Assembly: GCA_002151545.1 (NCBI GenBank)
Contig: CP021237.1
Coordinates: 1-64,000, forward strand
Direction of reading: 5' to 3'
Source: Sphingobacteriaceae bacterium GW460-11-11-14-LB5
Lineage (GTDB): Bacteria > Bacteroidota > Bacteroidia > Sphingobacteriales > Sphingobacteriaceae
DNA: 64,000 nucleotides
The position numbers and the translations under genes are program-made. This document shows, piece by piece, positions 53,565 through 62,823 of this stretch (positions are counted from its first letter, which is position 1; every line of letters starts with the position of its first letter). Below the pieces are notes generated by a model. That model ran no database searches and was not told where the DNA came from. It was given only the letters and a program-made list of their open reading frames with translations.

Positions 53565-55592
53565 ATGAAACCCAATAATAAATTGTTCGAACCTGCCCTG
53601 GTGCAGACCGCGCTAAAACAATCTTTCATCAAACTCGATCCACGGGTAATGGTTCGCAACCCGGTTATGTTTACCGTTGAGATTGGAACACTGGTTATGG
53701 CATATGTTACAGTGTATTCTTTCAACCATAACGGACAAGGATCGCCATTATATAATTTCTTCATCTTTTTAGTTTTATTGCTTACCGTGCTGTTTGCAAA
53801 TTTTGCCGAAGCCATTGCTGAGGCAAGAGGTAAGGCACAGGCCGATAGTCTCCGTAAAACAAGAGAGGAAACACCAGCAAAAGTGCTTTTGGCCAACGGA
53901 ACTATCGAAATCCGTTCGTCCAACCAGTTAAAAAAAGGCGATGTGTTTATTTGCGAAGCAGGAGACACCATCCCAACTGATGGAGAGATCATCGAAGGTA
54001 TTGCTACTATCGACGAATCGGCCATTACCGGGGAATCTGCCCCTGTAATCCGTGAATCTGGAGGTGATAAATCATCGGTAACCGGTGGAACAAAAGTTTT
54101 ATCTGATGAGATCAAGGTTCAGGTGAGCACTGCTCCCGGCGATAGTTTTTTAGATAAGATGATTGCTTTGGTTGAAGGTGCATCGCGTCAGAAAACACCA
54201 AACGAGATCGCCTTAACCATTTTGCTGGCCAGTTTTACGCTGGTATTCATTATTGTTTGCGTAACCTTAAAACCATTTGCCGATTATGCCAATACACCAA
54301 TTACCATTGCGGCACTGATCTCTCTTTTCGTTTGTTTAATTCCAACCACTATTGGTGGATTACTATCAGCGATTGGTATCGCCGGAATGGACAGGGCATT
54401 GAGAGCTAACGTAATCACCAAATCGGGTAAAGCCGTAGAAACTGCAGGCGATATTGATGTACTGCTTTTAGATAAAACCGGAACCATTACGATTGGTAAC
54501 CGTAAAGCCACTAATTTTTATCCAACTGCTGGCGTAAACATTAAAGCTTTTACCGATGCCTGCTTACTGAGCTCATTAGCCGATGAAACCCCTGAGGGGA
54601 AATCAATCATCGAGTTAGCCGCTGAGCAGGGCATTAAATCTACCGGAACACCACAGGGATCTACTTTCATCAAATTTACCGCCGAAACCCGCTCAAGCGG
54701 TTTAGATACGGCCGACGGAAGAAGGATTAGAAAAGGTGCTTTCGATTCGATCAGGAATATTGTCGAGAAAGCTGGGAATATTTTCCCTTCCGATATCGAA
54801 AACCATGTAAAGGCCATTGCTACCAATGGAGGAACACCACTTGTGGTATCTGAAAATGAGAAAGCCCTTGGCGTAATCGAATTGCAGGATATCATTAAAC
54901 CTGGAATTAGCGAGCGTTTCGAACGCCTCAGGAAAATGGGTGTAAAAACCGTAATGGTTACCGGTGATAATCCTTTAACGGCTAAATATATTGCGGAGAA
55001 AGCAGGTGTGGACGATTTTATCGCTGAGGCCAAACCAGAGGATAAAATGAACTACATCAAGGATGAACAGGCGCTGGGCAAGCTGGTTGCCATGATGGGG
55101 GATGGTACTAACGATGCGCCCGCCTTGGCCCAAGCCGATGTTGGTGTAGCCATGAACAGTGGAACACAGGCTGCAAAAGAGGCCGGTAATATGGTCGATT
55201 TAGATAACGACCCTACTAAACTCATCGAGATTGTAGAAATCGGTAAACAACTGCTCATTACACGAGGTACGCTGACTACTTTTTCCATTGCGAATGATGT
55301 AGCTAAGTATTTTGCCATCGTTCCGGCTTTATTTATCGCTTCAATTCCTGCCTTGCAAAGCCTGAATATTATGGGACTGCATTCACCAGAATCGGCCATC
55401 ATGTCGGCCGTGATTTTTAATGCCATCATTATTCCGATCCTGATCCCGCTGGCCCTGAAAGGTGTGGCTTATAAACCGATCGGTGCAACCGCTTTATTAC
55501 GCAGGAATCTATTCATATATGGCATTGGTGGGGTAGTTGCTCCATTTATAGGCATTAAAATAATCGATTTATTGGTTGGCTTATTTGTGTAA
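53565..55592 (+). CDS. kdpB: Potassium-transporting ATPase ATP-binding subunit KdpB
   Basis: This 675-residue P-type ATPase (P1A) energises K+ uptake. It contains the phosphorylation motif [13 protein letters not shown] (Asp303), the actuator loop TGES (within AITGESAP), the nucleotide-binding region KGAFDSIRN and the hinge [15 protein letters not shown] segments surround these as in other KdpB proteins. Length and motif order are standard. It is followed by kdpC after an 84-bp spacer containing an inverted repeat. Confidence 0.98.
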   Translation: MKPNNKLFEPALVQTALKQSFIKLDPRVMVRNPVMFTVEIGTLVMAYVTVYSFNHNGQGSPLYNFFIFLVLLLTVLFANFAEAIAEARGKAQADSLRKTREETPAKVLLANGTIEIRSSNQLKKGDVFICEAGDTIPTDGEIIEGIATIDESAITGESAPVIRESGGDKSSVTGGTKVLSDEIKVQVSTAPGDSFLDKMIALVEGASRQKTPNEIALTILLASFTLVFIIVCVTLKPFADYANTPITIAALISLFVCLIPTTIGGLLSAIGIAGMDRALRANVITKSGKAVETAGDIDVLLLDKTGTITIGNRKATNFYPTAGVNIKAFTDACLLSSLADETPEGKSIIELAAEQGIKSTGTPQGSTFIKFTAETRSSGLDTADGRRIRKGAFDSIRNIVEKAGNIFPSDIENHVKAIATNGGTPLVVSENEKALGVIELQDIIKPGISERFERLRKMGVKTVMVTGDNPLTAKYIAEKAGVDDFIAEAKPEDKMNYIKDEQALGKLVAMMGDGTNDAPALAQADVGVAMNSGTQAAKEAGNMVDLDNDPTKLIEIVEIGKQLLITRGTLTTFSIANDVAKYFAIVPALFIASIPALQSLNIMGLHSPESAIMSAVIFNAIIIPILIPLALKGVAYKPIGATALLRRNLFIYGIGGVVAPFIGIKIIDLLVGLFV

Positions 55593-55599
55593 AGAATCC

Positions 55600-55659
55600 T
55601 GTCACGTTGAGTTTGTCGAAACACAATAACAAAAGTACTTCGACAGGCTCTGGATGACA
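55600..55659. repeat. Inverted repeat in the kdpB-kdpC spacer
   Basis: TGTCACGTTGAGTTTGTCGAA is complemented in blocks (GTCGAA/TTCGAC, GAG/CTC, TGTCA/TGACA) by the sequence at 55638-55659. The core is of the TTCGACAGGCTC type common in Bacteroidota spacers. Confidence 0.7.
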
Positions 55660-55676
55660 ATAAAAATAAAAATAAA

Positions 55677-56237
55677 ATGAAAAAGTATATCATTCAATCC
55701 ATCCGCTTAACCCTTGTACTGTTGGTACTGTTATGCGTAGTATATCCCATCAGTGTGGCCTTTATCGGTAAAATGTCTAAAGGAAACGGTGGAGGAGAAA
55801 AAATCACCAAAAATGGTAAAACAGTTGGTTATGCGCTGCTGGGTCAATCTTTTACCAAACCAGAATATTTCTGGGGAAGGCCATCAGCAGTGGCTTACAA
55901 TGCAGCAGGTTCTGCAGGTTCTAACAAAGGCCCGTCTAATCCTGATTATTTAAAAGAGGTGCAGTCGCGTATCGATACTTTATTGAAATACAATCCGGGC
56001 ATCAAAAAATCAGATATCCCTGCCGATATGGTTACTGCATCAGGAAGCGGGCTTGATCCAAATATTTCTGAACAGGGTGCTGCCCTGCAGGTGGCAAGAG
56101 TGGCTAAGGCAAGGAAAATAGAGGAGAAAAAAGTAAAAGAACTAATTGCCATGAATACCCTAAAACCCTTTATGGGCATGTTCGGTCCATCATCGGTAAA
56201 TGTGTTGAAACTAAACCTTGCCCTTGATGAACTTTAA
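55677..56237 (+). CDS. kdpC: Potassium-transporting ATPase subunit KdpC
   Basis: This 186-residue protein has one N-terminal TM helix (IRLTLVLLVLLCVVYPISVAFIG) and a periplasmic domain. The KdpC motifs are YWGRPSA-like FWGRPSAVAYN, GSNKGPSNPDYLKEV, DMVTASGSGLDPNIS and EQGAALQVARVAKARK. It stabilises the KdpA-KdpB interface. The length is standard. The next gene is the porin, 160 bp downstream. Confidence 0.97.
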   Translation: MKKYIIQSIRLTLVLLVLLCVVYPISVAFIGKMSKGNGGGEKITKNGKTVGYALLGQSFTKPEYFWGRPSAVAYNAAGSAGSNKGPSNPDYLKEVQSRIDTLLKYNPGIKKSDIPADMVTASGSGLDPNISEQGAALQVARVAKARKIEEKKVKELIAMNTLKPFMGMFGPSSVNVLKLNLALDEL

Positions 56238-56257
56238 TTAGTGGTTTAGCGAGAAAA

Positions 56258-56342
56258 CGTCATCTCGACCGTAGTGGAGAGATCTTTGAAAATTCATTTA
56301 ATGAGATCTCTCCATTCCGTTGCACTTCAGTCGAGATGACGA
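56258..56342. repeat. Long palindrome between kdpC and the porin gene
   Basis: CGTCATCTCGAC at 56258 is complemented by GTCGAGATGACG ending at 56342. An inner pair TGGAGAGATCT/AGATCTCTCCA gives an 85-nt near-palindrome. Confidence 0.8.
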
Positions 56343-56397
56343 TCACGCCAGGCTTTACCCAATAAAAACAATCAGATAAAATAAATAGAAAATACAG

Positions 56398-57468
56398 ATG
56401 AAAAAATTATTATTACTAGCCGCTGCAGTTACCACTACATTCTTCGCGAAAGCACAGGAAGAACCTAAAATTAAAGTAAGCGGTTACCTTGAGGCCTATT
56501 ACGGATATGATTTTAACAAACCTGCCGATCATAACCGCCCGGGTTTTATTTATTCGCACAACCGTGCGAACGAGGTAAATTTAAATCTTGGTTTTATTAA
56601 AGCGGCCTACGATAGTGGAAATATCCGCGCCAATTTAGCGGTAATGGCCGGAAGCTATGCCAATGCAAACCTTGCTGCGGAGCCAGGCGTATTAAAAAAT
56701 ATTTTTGAAGCCAATGCAGGCCTGAAATTATCGAAATCGGAAAACCTTTGGATTGATGCCGGAATCTTTTCTTCACACATCGGTTTTGAAGGTGCAGTTT
56801 CAAAAGACTGCTGGGTACTCACCAGAAATATCTCTTCAGAGAACACCCCTTATTACGAATCGGGTGCGAAAATTAGCTATGGAACTAAAGATGGCAAATT
56901 TACAGCAACAGCACTTTACCTCAACGGGTGGCAGCGCATTACCCGCCAGAATGGAAATGATAAACCTGCAGGCGGACTTCAGCTGAGCTGGAAACCAACA
57001 GATAAGATCACCGTAAACTACAGCAATTATCTTGGAACGGAAGGCATTGATTCGGTTAGGGTAAACAGATTTTACCACAATGTTTATGGTATCTTCCAGC
57101 TTACCGATAAATTTGGCGTAACTGTTGGATTTGATTACGGAACGCAGCAAAAACAAAAAGGAAGTGATGATAAAAACGAGGTGATCTCACCTGTTGCAAT
57201 CCTGCAATATAAATTTGCTCCGAAATGGGCTGTTGCCGGAAGATTCGAATATTATGAAGATAAAAATGGAATCTTTGTCGCTACCGGAACGCCCAATGGC
57301 TTCAAGACAAAAGGCTATTCGTTAAACCTTGATTATGCACCAATATCAAATGCGGTGATCAGGATAGAAGGAAAAGCCTACGATAGCAAGGACAAAATCT
57401 TTGCAAGGGATGCAGCAGCGGTAAATGCCAATGCCACCCTTACGGCCAGTATCGCCGTATCGTTTTAG
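56398..57468 (+). CDS. Outer-membrane beta-barrel porin, BBP2 (OmpL-like) family
   Basis: This 356-residue protein has a signal peptide (LLLAAAVTTTFFAKAQ). Typical BBP2 motifs follow: VSGYLEAYYGYDFNKP, NLGFIKAAYDS, IWIDAGIFSSHIGFEGAVSKDC-like stretch near 115 and NSPYYE-like NTPYYESGAKISY. The barrel ends ASIAVSF. It probably allows ions to cross the outer membrane, which fits its position in a K+ uptake locus; the exact link to Kdp is by association only. A repeat-laden spacer precedes the next gene. Confidence 0.85.
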   Translation: MKKLLLLAAAVTTTFFAKAQEEPKIKVSGYLEAYYGYDFNKPADHNRPGFIYSHNRANEVNLNLGFIKAAYDSGNIRANLAVMAGSYANANLAAEPGVLKNIFEANAGLKLSKSENLWIDAGIFSSHIGFEGAVSKDCWVLTRNISSENTPYYESGAKISYGTKDGKFTATALYLNGWQRITRQNGNDKPAGGLQLSWKPTDKITVNYSNYLGTEGIDSVRVNRFYHNVYGIFQLTDKFGVTVGFDYGTQQKQKGSDDKNEVISPVAILQYKFAPKWAVAGRFEYYEDKNGIFVATGTPNGFKTKGYSLNLDYAPISNAVIRIEGKAYDSKDKIFARDAAAVNANATLTASIAVSF

Positions 57469-57480
57469 GAAGAGTCAGTT

Positions 57481-57590
57481 CGTCATTTCGAGCGGAGCAC
57501 CGCGTAGTCGAGAACCACGAAGTGCTCAGCAAAGCTAAATCTAATGCAGATCTCTCCATTCAGCTGCGCTTCAGTCGAGATGACGACTGA
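57481..57590. repeat. Imperfect palindrome after the porin gene
   Basis: CGTCATTTCGA (57481) pairs with TCGAGATGACG ending near 57585, with GATCTCTCCATTC inside. It has the same style as the element at 56258 but with extra central sequence. Confidence 0.7.
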
Positions 57591-57618
57591 TATTTTAAAT
57601 ACTCTTAATATTAAAACA

Positions 57619-57867
57619 ATGCATCCATACATAGAAATCCTGTTCAGCATTTTTTTGGCTATACTGGGCACGTTGATGATCAGAAAGCTTAGTGCTTTGA
57701 AAAACAGCAGGAGTAGCAAAATCAAAAGAAGTTATGCAACAGAAAAGCAGAACAAGCTGCTTTCCAGGAAGATTTCACTTAAATTTATGTTGGTATTGTT
57801 TACGCTTATGATGGTGATCGCCGTTACCATATTGATAGAAAAAAGAATAATGACCGTTACCTGGTAA
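57619..57867 (+). CDS. Small membrane protein in the kdp locus, unknown function
   Basis: This 82-residue protein has two predicted TM helices (IEILFSIFLAILGTLMI and LKFMLVLFTLMMVIAVTILI). They are joined by a very basic loop containing KNSRSSKIKRSY, predicted to be cytoplasmic. I use the ATG at 57619; the frame is open upstream through the palindrome. kdpD begins 5 bp after its stop, so it is almost certainly cotranscribed. I cannot name a family. Confidence 0.7.
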   Translation: MHPYIEILFSIFLAILGTLMIRKLSALKNSRSSKIKRSYATEKQNKLLSRKISLKFMLVLFTLMMVIAVTILIEKRIMTVTW

Positions 57868-57872
57868 AGATC

Positions 57873-59003
57873 ATGGAAGAAGAACAAAAAGAAGAATCGG
57901 TCAGGCACTTTTTGGATCTGGTTAAAAAATCCAGGCGTGGAAAGCTCAAGATTTATATTGGCATGAGTGCCGGTGTGGGCAAAACTTACCGTATGCTCCA
58001 GGAATCGCATGCCTTACTGCGGAATGGTGTAGACATTTGCATCGGTTATGTTGAAACCCACAAAAGAGCAGAAACAGAAGCGCTTGTTGCTGGTCTTCCC
58101 ATTATTCCGCGACGGAAAATCTTCTATAGGGGCAAAGAAATAGAGGAAATGGATCTCAAGGGGATCATGAACCGCCATCCTGAGATTGTTATTGTTGATG
58201 AACTGGCCCATAGCAATGCCGAAGGCAGCAAAAACACCAAACGTTGGCAGGATGTTTTCGATTTGCTCGAGGCAGGAATCAGCGTCATTTCGGCCGTAAA
58301 TATCCAGCACCTGGAAAGCATTAATGAAGAAATTGAACAGATTACCGGAATAGCGGTTACCGAACGTATTCCGGATAAGATACTGGAGATAGCTGATGAA
58401 ATCGTAAACATCGACCTTACAGCAGACGAATTGGTTACCCGCCTTAAAGAAGGCAAAATTTACGATCAATCAAAAATCGAAAGGGCACTCGGCAATTTTT
58501 TCCAATCTGATAAAATCCTTCAATTGCGCGAACTGGCCTTAAAAGAGGTGGTGCACCAGGTAGAACGGAAAATCCAGACCGAAATTCCAAAATCAATTAA
58601 ACTCCGGCCTGAACGTTTTTTAGCCTGCATTTCTTCTAACGCCGAAACCGCAGGGGTAGTAATCCGGAAAACAGCAAGATTGGCTTCCTATTACCGATCG
58701 CCATGGATTGTATTGTATGTGCAGAGCGATAGTGAAAGCATGGAACGCATAAAACTTGATAAACAACGTCATCTGATCAATCATTTTAAACTGGCTACCG
58801 AACTCGGGGCCGAAGTGATCAAAGTAAAAAGTAATGGCATCACCAAAACCATTATCGATGTGGCTACCGAAAAGGAAATTACCACCATTTGCATCGGCAA
58901 ACCCCATCTTAATATTTTTCAGGTCATCCTGCGTACCGCAGTTTTTAATGGTTTGCTGAAGAATCTGGCGATGAAAGATATCGACCTGGTTATCCTTTCT
59001 TAA
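57873..59003 (+). CDS. kdpD: KdpD N-terminal sensor fragment without histidine kinase domain
   Basis: This 376-residue protein matches only the cytoplasmic N-terminal half of KdpD. It has the Walker A motif GMSAGVGKT (to Thr38), the Walker B IVIVDELAHSN near 105-115, ISVISAVNIQHLESIN and a KdpD core to about 215. A universal-stress-protein-like domain (about 245-376) contains RFLACISSNAETAGVVIRKTARLA and VATEKEITTICIGKPH. The four TM helices, HisKA and ATPase domains of full-length KdpD (about 890 residues in E. coli) are absent. The downstream sequence carries no remnant of them. Short KdpD proteins are known in Bacteroidota, so it is probably a natural split form and not a pseudogene. Confidence 0.9.
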   Translation: MEEEQKEESVRHFLDLVKKSRRGKLKIYIGMSAGVGKTYRMLQESHALLRNGVDICIGYVETHKRAETEALVAGLPIIPRRKIFYRGKEIEEMDLKGIMNRHPEIVIVDELAHSNAEGSKNTKRWQDVFDLLEAGISVISAVNIQHLESINEEIEQITGIAVTERIPDKILEIADEIVNIDLTADELVTRLKEGKIYDQSKIERALGNFFQSDKILQLRELALKEVVHQVERKIQTEIPKSIKLRPERFLACISSNAETAGVVIRKTARLASYYRSPWIVLYVQSDSESMERIKLDKQRHLINHFKLATELGAEVIKVKSNGITKTIIDVATEKEITTICIGKPHLNIFQVILRTAVFNGLLKNLAMKDIDLVILS

Positions 59004-59081
59004 AATAATAAGGGCTGGTTACATCATTCTCAAATTAATCAAAACCATATCCCTTTATGCGGGGTTGAAATAATAGAACTT

Positions 59082-59444
59082 ATGGAAAGCGATATGGAAA
59101 AAAAAGATACTCAAACACGTTTGATTAATGAGATTACCACTACTGGATTGCAAAGTGCGGCCAGGAAACTAGGTGCTTCGGCAAGTAAGGCTCAGATTAG
59201 GAAGGGTGTTTCTAAAAACATTAGTTTAATTGATGAATTACTGTGCATTGCGCTGATTAAAAACAAAGATTCGTCTAAAAGGGTACAACAGCGTATCGAG
59301 TTTGTTGGCCTGGGCGTTATTGCAGCCCATACCTTTTACCGCGGTTTTAAAAAGAAAAAAAGGTTATTGATTTTAGAAGGCGTTTTTCTCACAGCTGCGC
59401 TCGGAGGGGTAATATTGGCTACTCAGCTTAAAACCCTAAAGTAA
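59082..59444 (+). CDS. Small hypothetical protein with hydrophobic C-terminus
   Basis: This 120-residue protein lies 78 bp after kdpD on the same strand. It is basic, with a helical first part and two short hydrophobic segments (FVGLGVIAAHTFYRGF and ILEGVFLTAALGGVILATQL) either side of KKKKR. I do not recognise a family. ATGs at 59082 and 59094 are both possible. Its position suggests the end of the kdp transcript, but this is not proven. Confidence 0.6.
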   Translation: MESDMEKKDTQTRLINEITTTGLQSAARKLGASASKAQIRKGVSKNISLIDELLCIALIKNKDSSKRVQQRIEFVGLGVIAAHTFYRGFKKKKRLLILEGVFLTAALGGVILATQLKTLK

Positions 59445-59647
59445 AAGGTGAATTGATGAAACCATTTATTGAACAAACCTAATGCTGATCGTAAAATCAT
59501 CAACGTACTGCAGAAATTTACTTTTACCCTTGCCTGGCTTCATTTTTAGCATATTTCTATGACACTTTTTAGCCAGAAAATTGTTCAGTTTGTATAACCC
59601 ATAGGGCAATTGAAATTTTATCGTAAACATTATTTAAAAATCAAAAA

Positions 59648-60442
59648 ATGGATTTACAGTTAAAGAATAAAACAGCTTTTATAAGTGGCTCTACAGCAGG
59701 TATCGGGTTTGCAATTGCCGAAAGTTTATTAAAAGAAGGGGTAAAAGTAATCATCAATGGGCGGTCGCAAAGCAGTGTAGATGATGCCGTGAAATCGTTG
59801 CAAGGTATTGCCGGAAACGAATTTATTTCAGGCATAGCCGCCGATTTTTCGAAAGCAGATGAAGTAAGCAACCTGATTGCTCAGCTTCCGGAGATCGATA
59901 TCCTGATTAATAATGCGGGCATTTTTGAACCTAAAGCTTTTGAAGAAATTAGTGATGAAGATTGGTTTAGGTTTTTCGAAGTCAATGTGATGAGCGGAAT
60001 CAGGTTATCGCGACAGCTTTTTCCTAAAATGTTAAAGAAAAACTGGGGCAGGATTATTTTTATTTCCAGCGAATCGGCCGTGTTTATTCCGGATGAAATG
60101 ATCCACTATGGTATGACTAAAACTGCACAGCTGGCGGTTAGCCGTGGCCTGGCAGAATTAACCCAGGGTACGGCGGTAACCGTCAATTCAATTTTGCCCG
60201 GGCCTACCAAATCAAAAGGCGTTGGTGGTTTTATTGAAGATTTAGCCAAAAATGGAAACATCTCCATCGCTGAGGTAGAAGCCCATTTCTTTAAGAACAT
60301 GAGGCCTACTTCATTACTGCAACGCTTTCTTGATGTGAGTGAAATTGCAAACGCCGTTACTTTTTATGTAAGTCCATTAGCCTCCGGAACCAATGGCGCT
60401 GCCATTAGGGTAGAAGGCGGCTTAGTAAGATCGATATTGTAA
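59648..60442 (+). CDS. Short-chain dehydrogenase/reductase (SDR)
   Basis: This 264-residue classical SDR has a cofactor-binding loop GSTAGIGFAIAESL, the NNAG motif (INNAGIF) and the catalytic SSESA and YGMTK residues (Tyr and Lys). NGRSQSSVDD after strand 2 carries an Arg, suggesting NADP(H). The C-terminus has the usual SLASGTNGAAIRVEGG-type strand. The substrate is unknown. Its start codon is ATG at 59648, following an A-rich stretch. The next gene is 158 bp downstream. Confidence 0.93.
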   Translation: MDLQLKNKTAFISGSTAGIGFAIAESLLKEGVKVIINGRSQSSVDDAVKSLQGIAGNEFISGIAADFSKADEVSNLIAQLPEIDILINNAGIFEPKAFEEISDEDWFRFFEVNVMSGIRLSRQLFPKMLKKNWGRIIFISSESAVFIPDEMIHYGMTKTAQLAVSRGLAELTQGTAVTVNSILPGPTKSKGVGGFIEDLAKNGNISIAEVEAHFFKNMRPTSLLQRFLDVSEIANAVTFYVSPLASGTNGAAIRVEGGLVRSIL

Positions 60443-60600
60443 TCGGTTAGGGATGATTTACGGGATCATATTAGGCTAATGAGCTTTTAATTTATTATTT
60501 TTAGGTTTTAATATTACGCCTCAGTTTTCATGGGGTGACTCATTCAAGAATCATTTTAACGTGCAAATCCAGAATTTTTTAACTACTAAAATCAAAAGCA

Positions 60601-61422
60601 ATGAGTAAGATTACAGTAAAAGACGGAACCGAAATTTATTACAAAGACTGGGGAACCGGACAACCACTTTTTTTTCACCACGGTTGGCCATTATCTGGTG
60701 ATGATTGGGATGGACAGATGATGTTTTTCCTTAAACAGGGTTACAGGGTTATTGCACACGATCGCCGCGGGCATGGAAGATCCAGTCAAACGGCTGAAGG
60801 GCATGAAATGGATACTTATGCCGCGGATGTGGCTGAGCTTACCCAGGCACTTGATTTAAAAGATGCCATACACATTGGCCACTCTACCGGTGGCGGAGAA
60901 GTGATTCGTTATGTAGCAAAATACGGAAAAGGCCGTGTAGCGAAAGCTGTGTTAATTAGTGCGGTTACACCCATAATGGTGCAGAACGAAAATAATCCTG
61001 ATGGTATTCCACTTGCTGTATTTGATGAAATACGTGAAGGTACAGCTTTTAACAGACCGCAATATTTTCAGGATTTTACCATACCCTTTTATGGATATAA
61101 CCGCGAAGGCGCAAAAATATCGCAGGGCGTTAGAGATAACTGGTGGCGTCAGGGCATGATGGGTGGTGTAAAAGCACATTATGATTGTATTAAAGCTTTT
61201 TCGGAAACTGATTTTACTGAAGACCTTAAAAGTGTAGATGTTCCAGTATTGGTGATGCATGGCGAAGACGATCAGATTGTTCCTTTCCCGCTTACAGGGG
61301 CAAAAGCCGTAAAACTCTTAAAAAATGGAACATTGATCTCTTATCCTGGTTTTCCTCATGGCATGCCAACCACCGAAGCGGCAACCATAAATAAAGACCT
61401 GTTGGCTTTTATCAAATCATAA
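60601..61422 (+). CDS. Alpha/beta hydrolase, non-haem chloroperoxidase-like
   Basis: This 273-residue alpha/beta hydrolase has the nucleophile elbow GHSTGGGE (Ser95), oxyanion region FFHHGWPLSGDDW, the acid at HGEDDQIVP and the catalytic His in GFPHGMPTTE. The motifs are those of the cofactor-free haloperoxidase/perhydrolase branch. In vivo function is usually esterase or perhydrolase activity and is unknown here. It is a separate unit; a terminator follows at 61449. Confidence 0.93.
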   Translation: MSKITVKDGTEIYYKDWGTGQPLFFHHGWPLSGDDWDGQMMFFLKQGYRVIAHDRRGHGRSSQTAEGHEMDTYAADVAELTQALDLKDAIHIGHSTGGGEVIRYVAKYGKGRVAKAVLISAVTPIMVQNENNPDGIPLAVFDEIREGTAFNRPQYFQDFTIPFYGYNREGAKISQGVRDNWWRQGMMGGVKAHYDCIKAFSETDFTEDLKSVDVPVLVMHGEDDQIVPFPLTGAKAVKLLKNGTLISYPGFPHGMPTTEAATINKDLLAFIKS

Positions 61423-61448
61423 ACCGAAATAATTTTCCAATTAAAACA

Positions 61449-61480
61449 GAAGCCTTGAAATGTATTTTCAAGGCTTTTTT
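61449..61480 (+). terminator. Terminator after the alpha/beta hydrolase gene
   Basis: AAGCCTTGAAA (61450-61460) and TTTTCAAGGCTT form a stem with a TGTA loop followed by a T-run. Confidence 0.85.
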
Positions 61481-61603
61481 ATTTCGCTTTAAGCTGGTTT
61501 CATGTGCGAATCAGCAAAGGTATTGATGGGTACGGAAATATTTTTTTTGCGGCACGTAGGGGTAAGTGCTGTATTGGTTGTCTCATTTTAAAATTAGACA
61601 GAA

Positions 61604-62698
61604 ATGAATACAACTTCGACAAAAATTAAAAACAGCTTTTCCGCCAGCATCAGTTTCAAAAAAGCATCTGGTATTAAAGCATTAGGTTTAGCCATACTAT
61701 TAAGCACGGGATTAAATGGTTTTGCACAAGAAGGCAAAAAAAATAAAGTAAATATTGGTTTGGTATATCCTGTAAGTACGAACGGAACCCACGCGGCGCT
61801 GGATACAAATGTATTTTCTTTAAATGCATTGGTTGGTGTTTCAGCAGCAGAAAAAGGGCTCTCCTTCGCAGGGCTCTCTAATATTGTGCGTAAAAATGCA
61901 AGCGGAACACAGTTTGCAGGTTTTTCTAACCACATTGGTGGACAAGCAAGTGGGGCACAATTTGCGGGTTTTATCAATACTTATGGTGGTGGAAATGGGG
62001 CTGCAATTGCAGGTTTCGCCAATATCTCAAAAGAAAACAGTGGTGCTCAGCTGGCAGGTTTTATGAACTGGACTTCGAAAAATGTTTCAGCCGTACAGGT
62101 TGGAGGTTTTATGAATAAAGCGGGTGATGTAAAAGGATCGCAAATTGCAGGTTTTATCAATGTGGCTAAGAAAGTGAAAGGCGTACAGCTTGCGGGTTTT
62201 ATTAACGTGGCCGATAGCAGCGATTATCCGATTGGGATTATCAATATTGTTAAAAATGGCGAGAAAAGTATAGCCTTAACCACCAACCAGAATTTAACTA
62301 CGATGGCCACATTCAGATCGGGTGGGAAAGTATTGTATGGTATTATTGGTGCAGGTTATAATTTTAAGAATAAAGAAGAAGTTTACGCTTTCGAAGCCGG
62401 TTTAGGGGCTCATTTTTTTCAGTCAGAACACTTTAGGTTAAATGCAGAACTTACCGCCGGCTCATTGCAAAACTTTAAACGGGGCAATTATTTCAAATCT
62501 ACCTTTCAATTATTGCCTTCACTTAGGATAGGTCCTAATTTAGAAATATTTGCGGGTCCGTCGTTCAATTTTGTATCAACCAATACAGAAGAAGGAAAAA
62601 CCTTACAGAAACACTACGTAAAAAGTTGGGACAGAAAAGACAATACTTTACATGCCCTGTTTTTAGGTTATACAGGTGGTTTGGCAATTAGTTTTTAA
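61604..62698 (+). CDS. LA_2272-like surface repeat protein
   Basis: This 364-residue exported protein (signal-like segment ALGLAILLSTGLNGFAQ) has at least six degenerate repeats of about 18-22 residues centred on GxQxAGFxN (e.g. GTQFAGFSN, GAQFAGFIN, GAQLAGFMN, GSQIAGFIN, GVQLAGFIN). They span about 85-205 and are followed by a C-terminal beta-rich barrel-like half (GLGAHFFQSEHFRLNAEL, FAGPSFNFVS). The repeat style matches LA_2272 family proteins. No function is established. An ECF sigma gene follows 125 bp downstream. Confidence 0.8.
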   Translation: MNTTSTKIKNSFSASISFKKASGIKALGLAILLSTGLNGFAQEGKKNKVNIGLVYPVSTNGTHAALDTNVFSLNALVGVSAAEKGLSFAGLSNIVRKNASGTQFAGFSNHIGGQASGAQFAGFINTYGGGNGAAIAGFANISKENSGAQLAGFMNWTSKNVSAVQVGGFMNKAGDVKGSQIAGFINVAKKVKGVQLAGFINVADSSDYPIGIINIVKNGEKSIALTTNQNLTTMATFRSGGKVLYGIIGAGYNFKNKEEVYAFEAGLGAHFFQSEHFRLNAELTAGSLQNFKRGNYFKSTFQLLPSLRIGPNLEIFAGPSFNFVSTNTEEGKTLQKHYVKSWDRKDNTLHALFLGYTGGLAISF

Positions 62699-62823
62699 GA
62701 TAAATGATTGAATGAGTGAGATTTGAATGATTGAATTGGTGCACGAGTTAACATTCGGTTATGCTATCATTCCATCCTTCAGTCATTCCCTTATTCAAAA
62801 TTCAAAAATTAATAAACATATAT

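Noticed and set aside
54518..55033. Long minus-strand open frame opposite kdpB
   Set aside because: It is a mirror of kdpB coding bias; kdpB has full P-type ATPase motifs.
57873..59003. KdpD as a frameshifted pseudogene
   Set aside because: No kinase-domain remnant follows in any frame and short KdpD proteins are known in Bacteroidota, so it looks natural.
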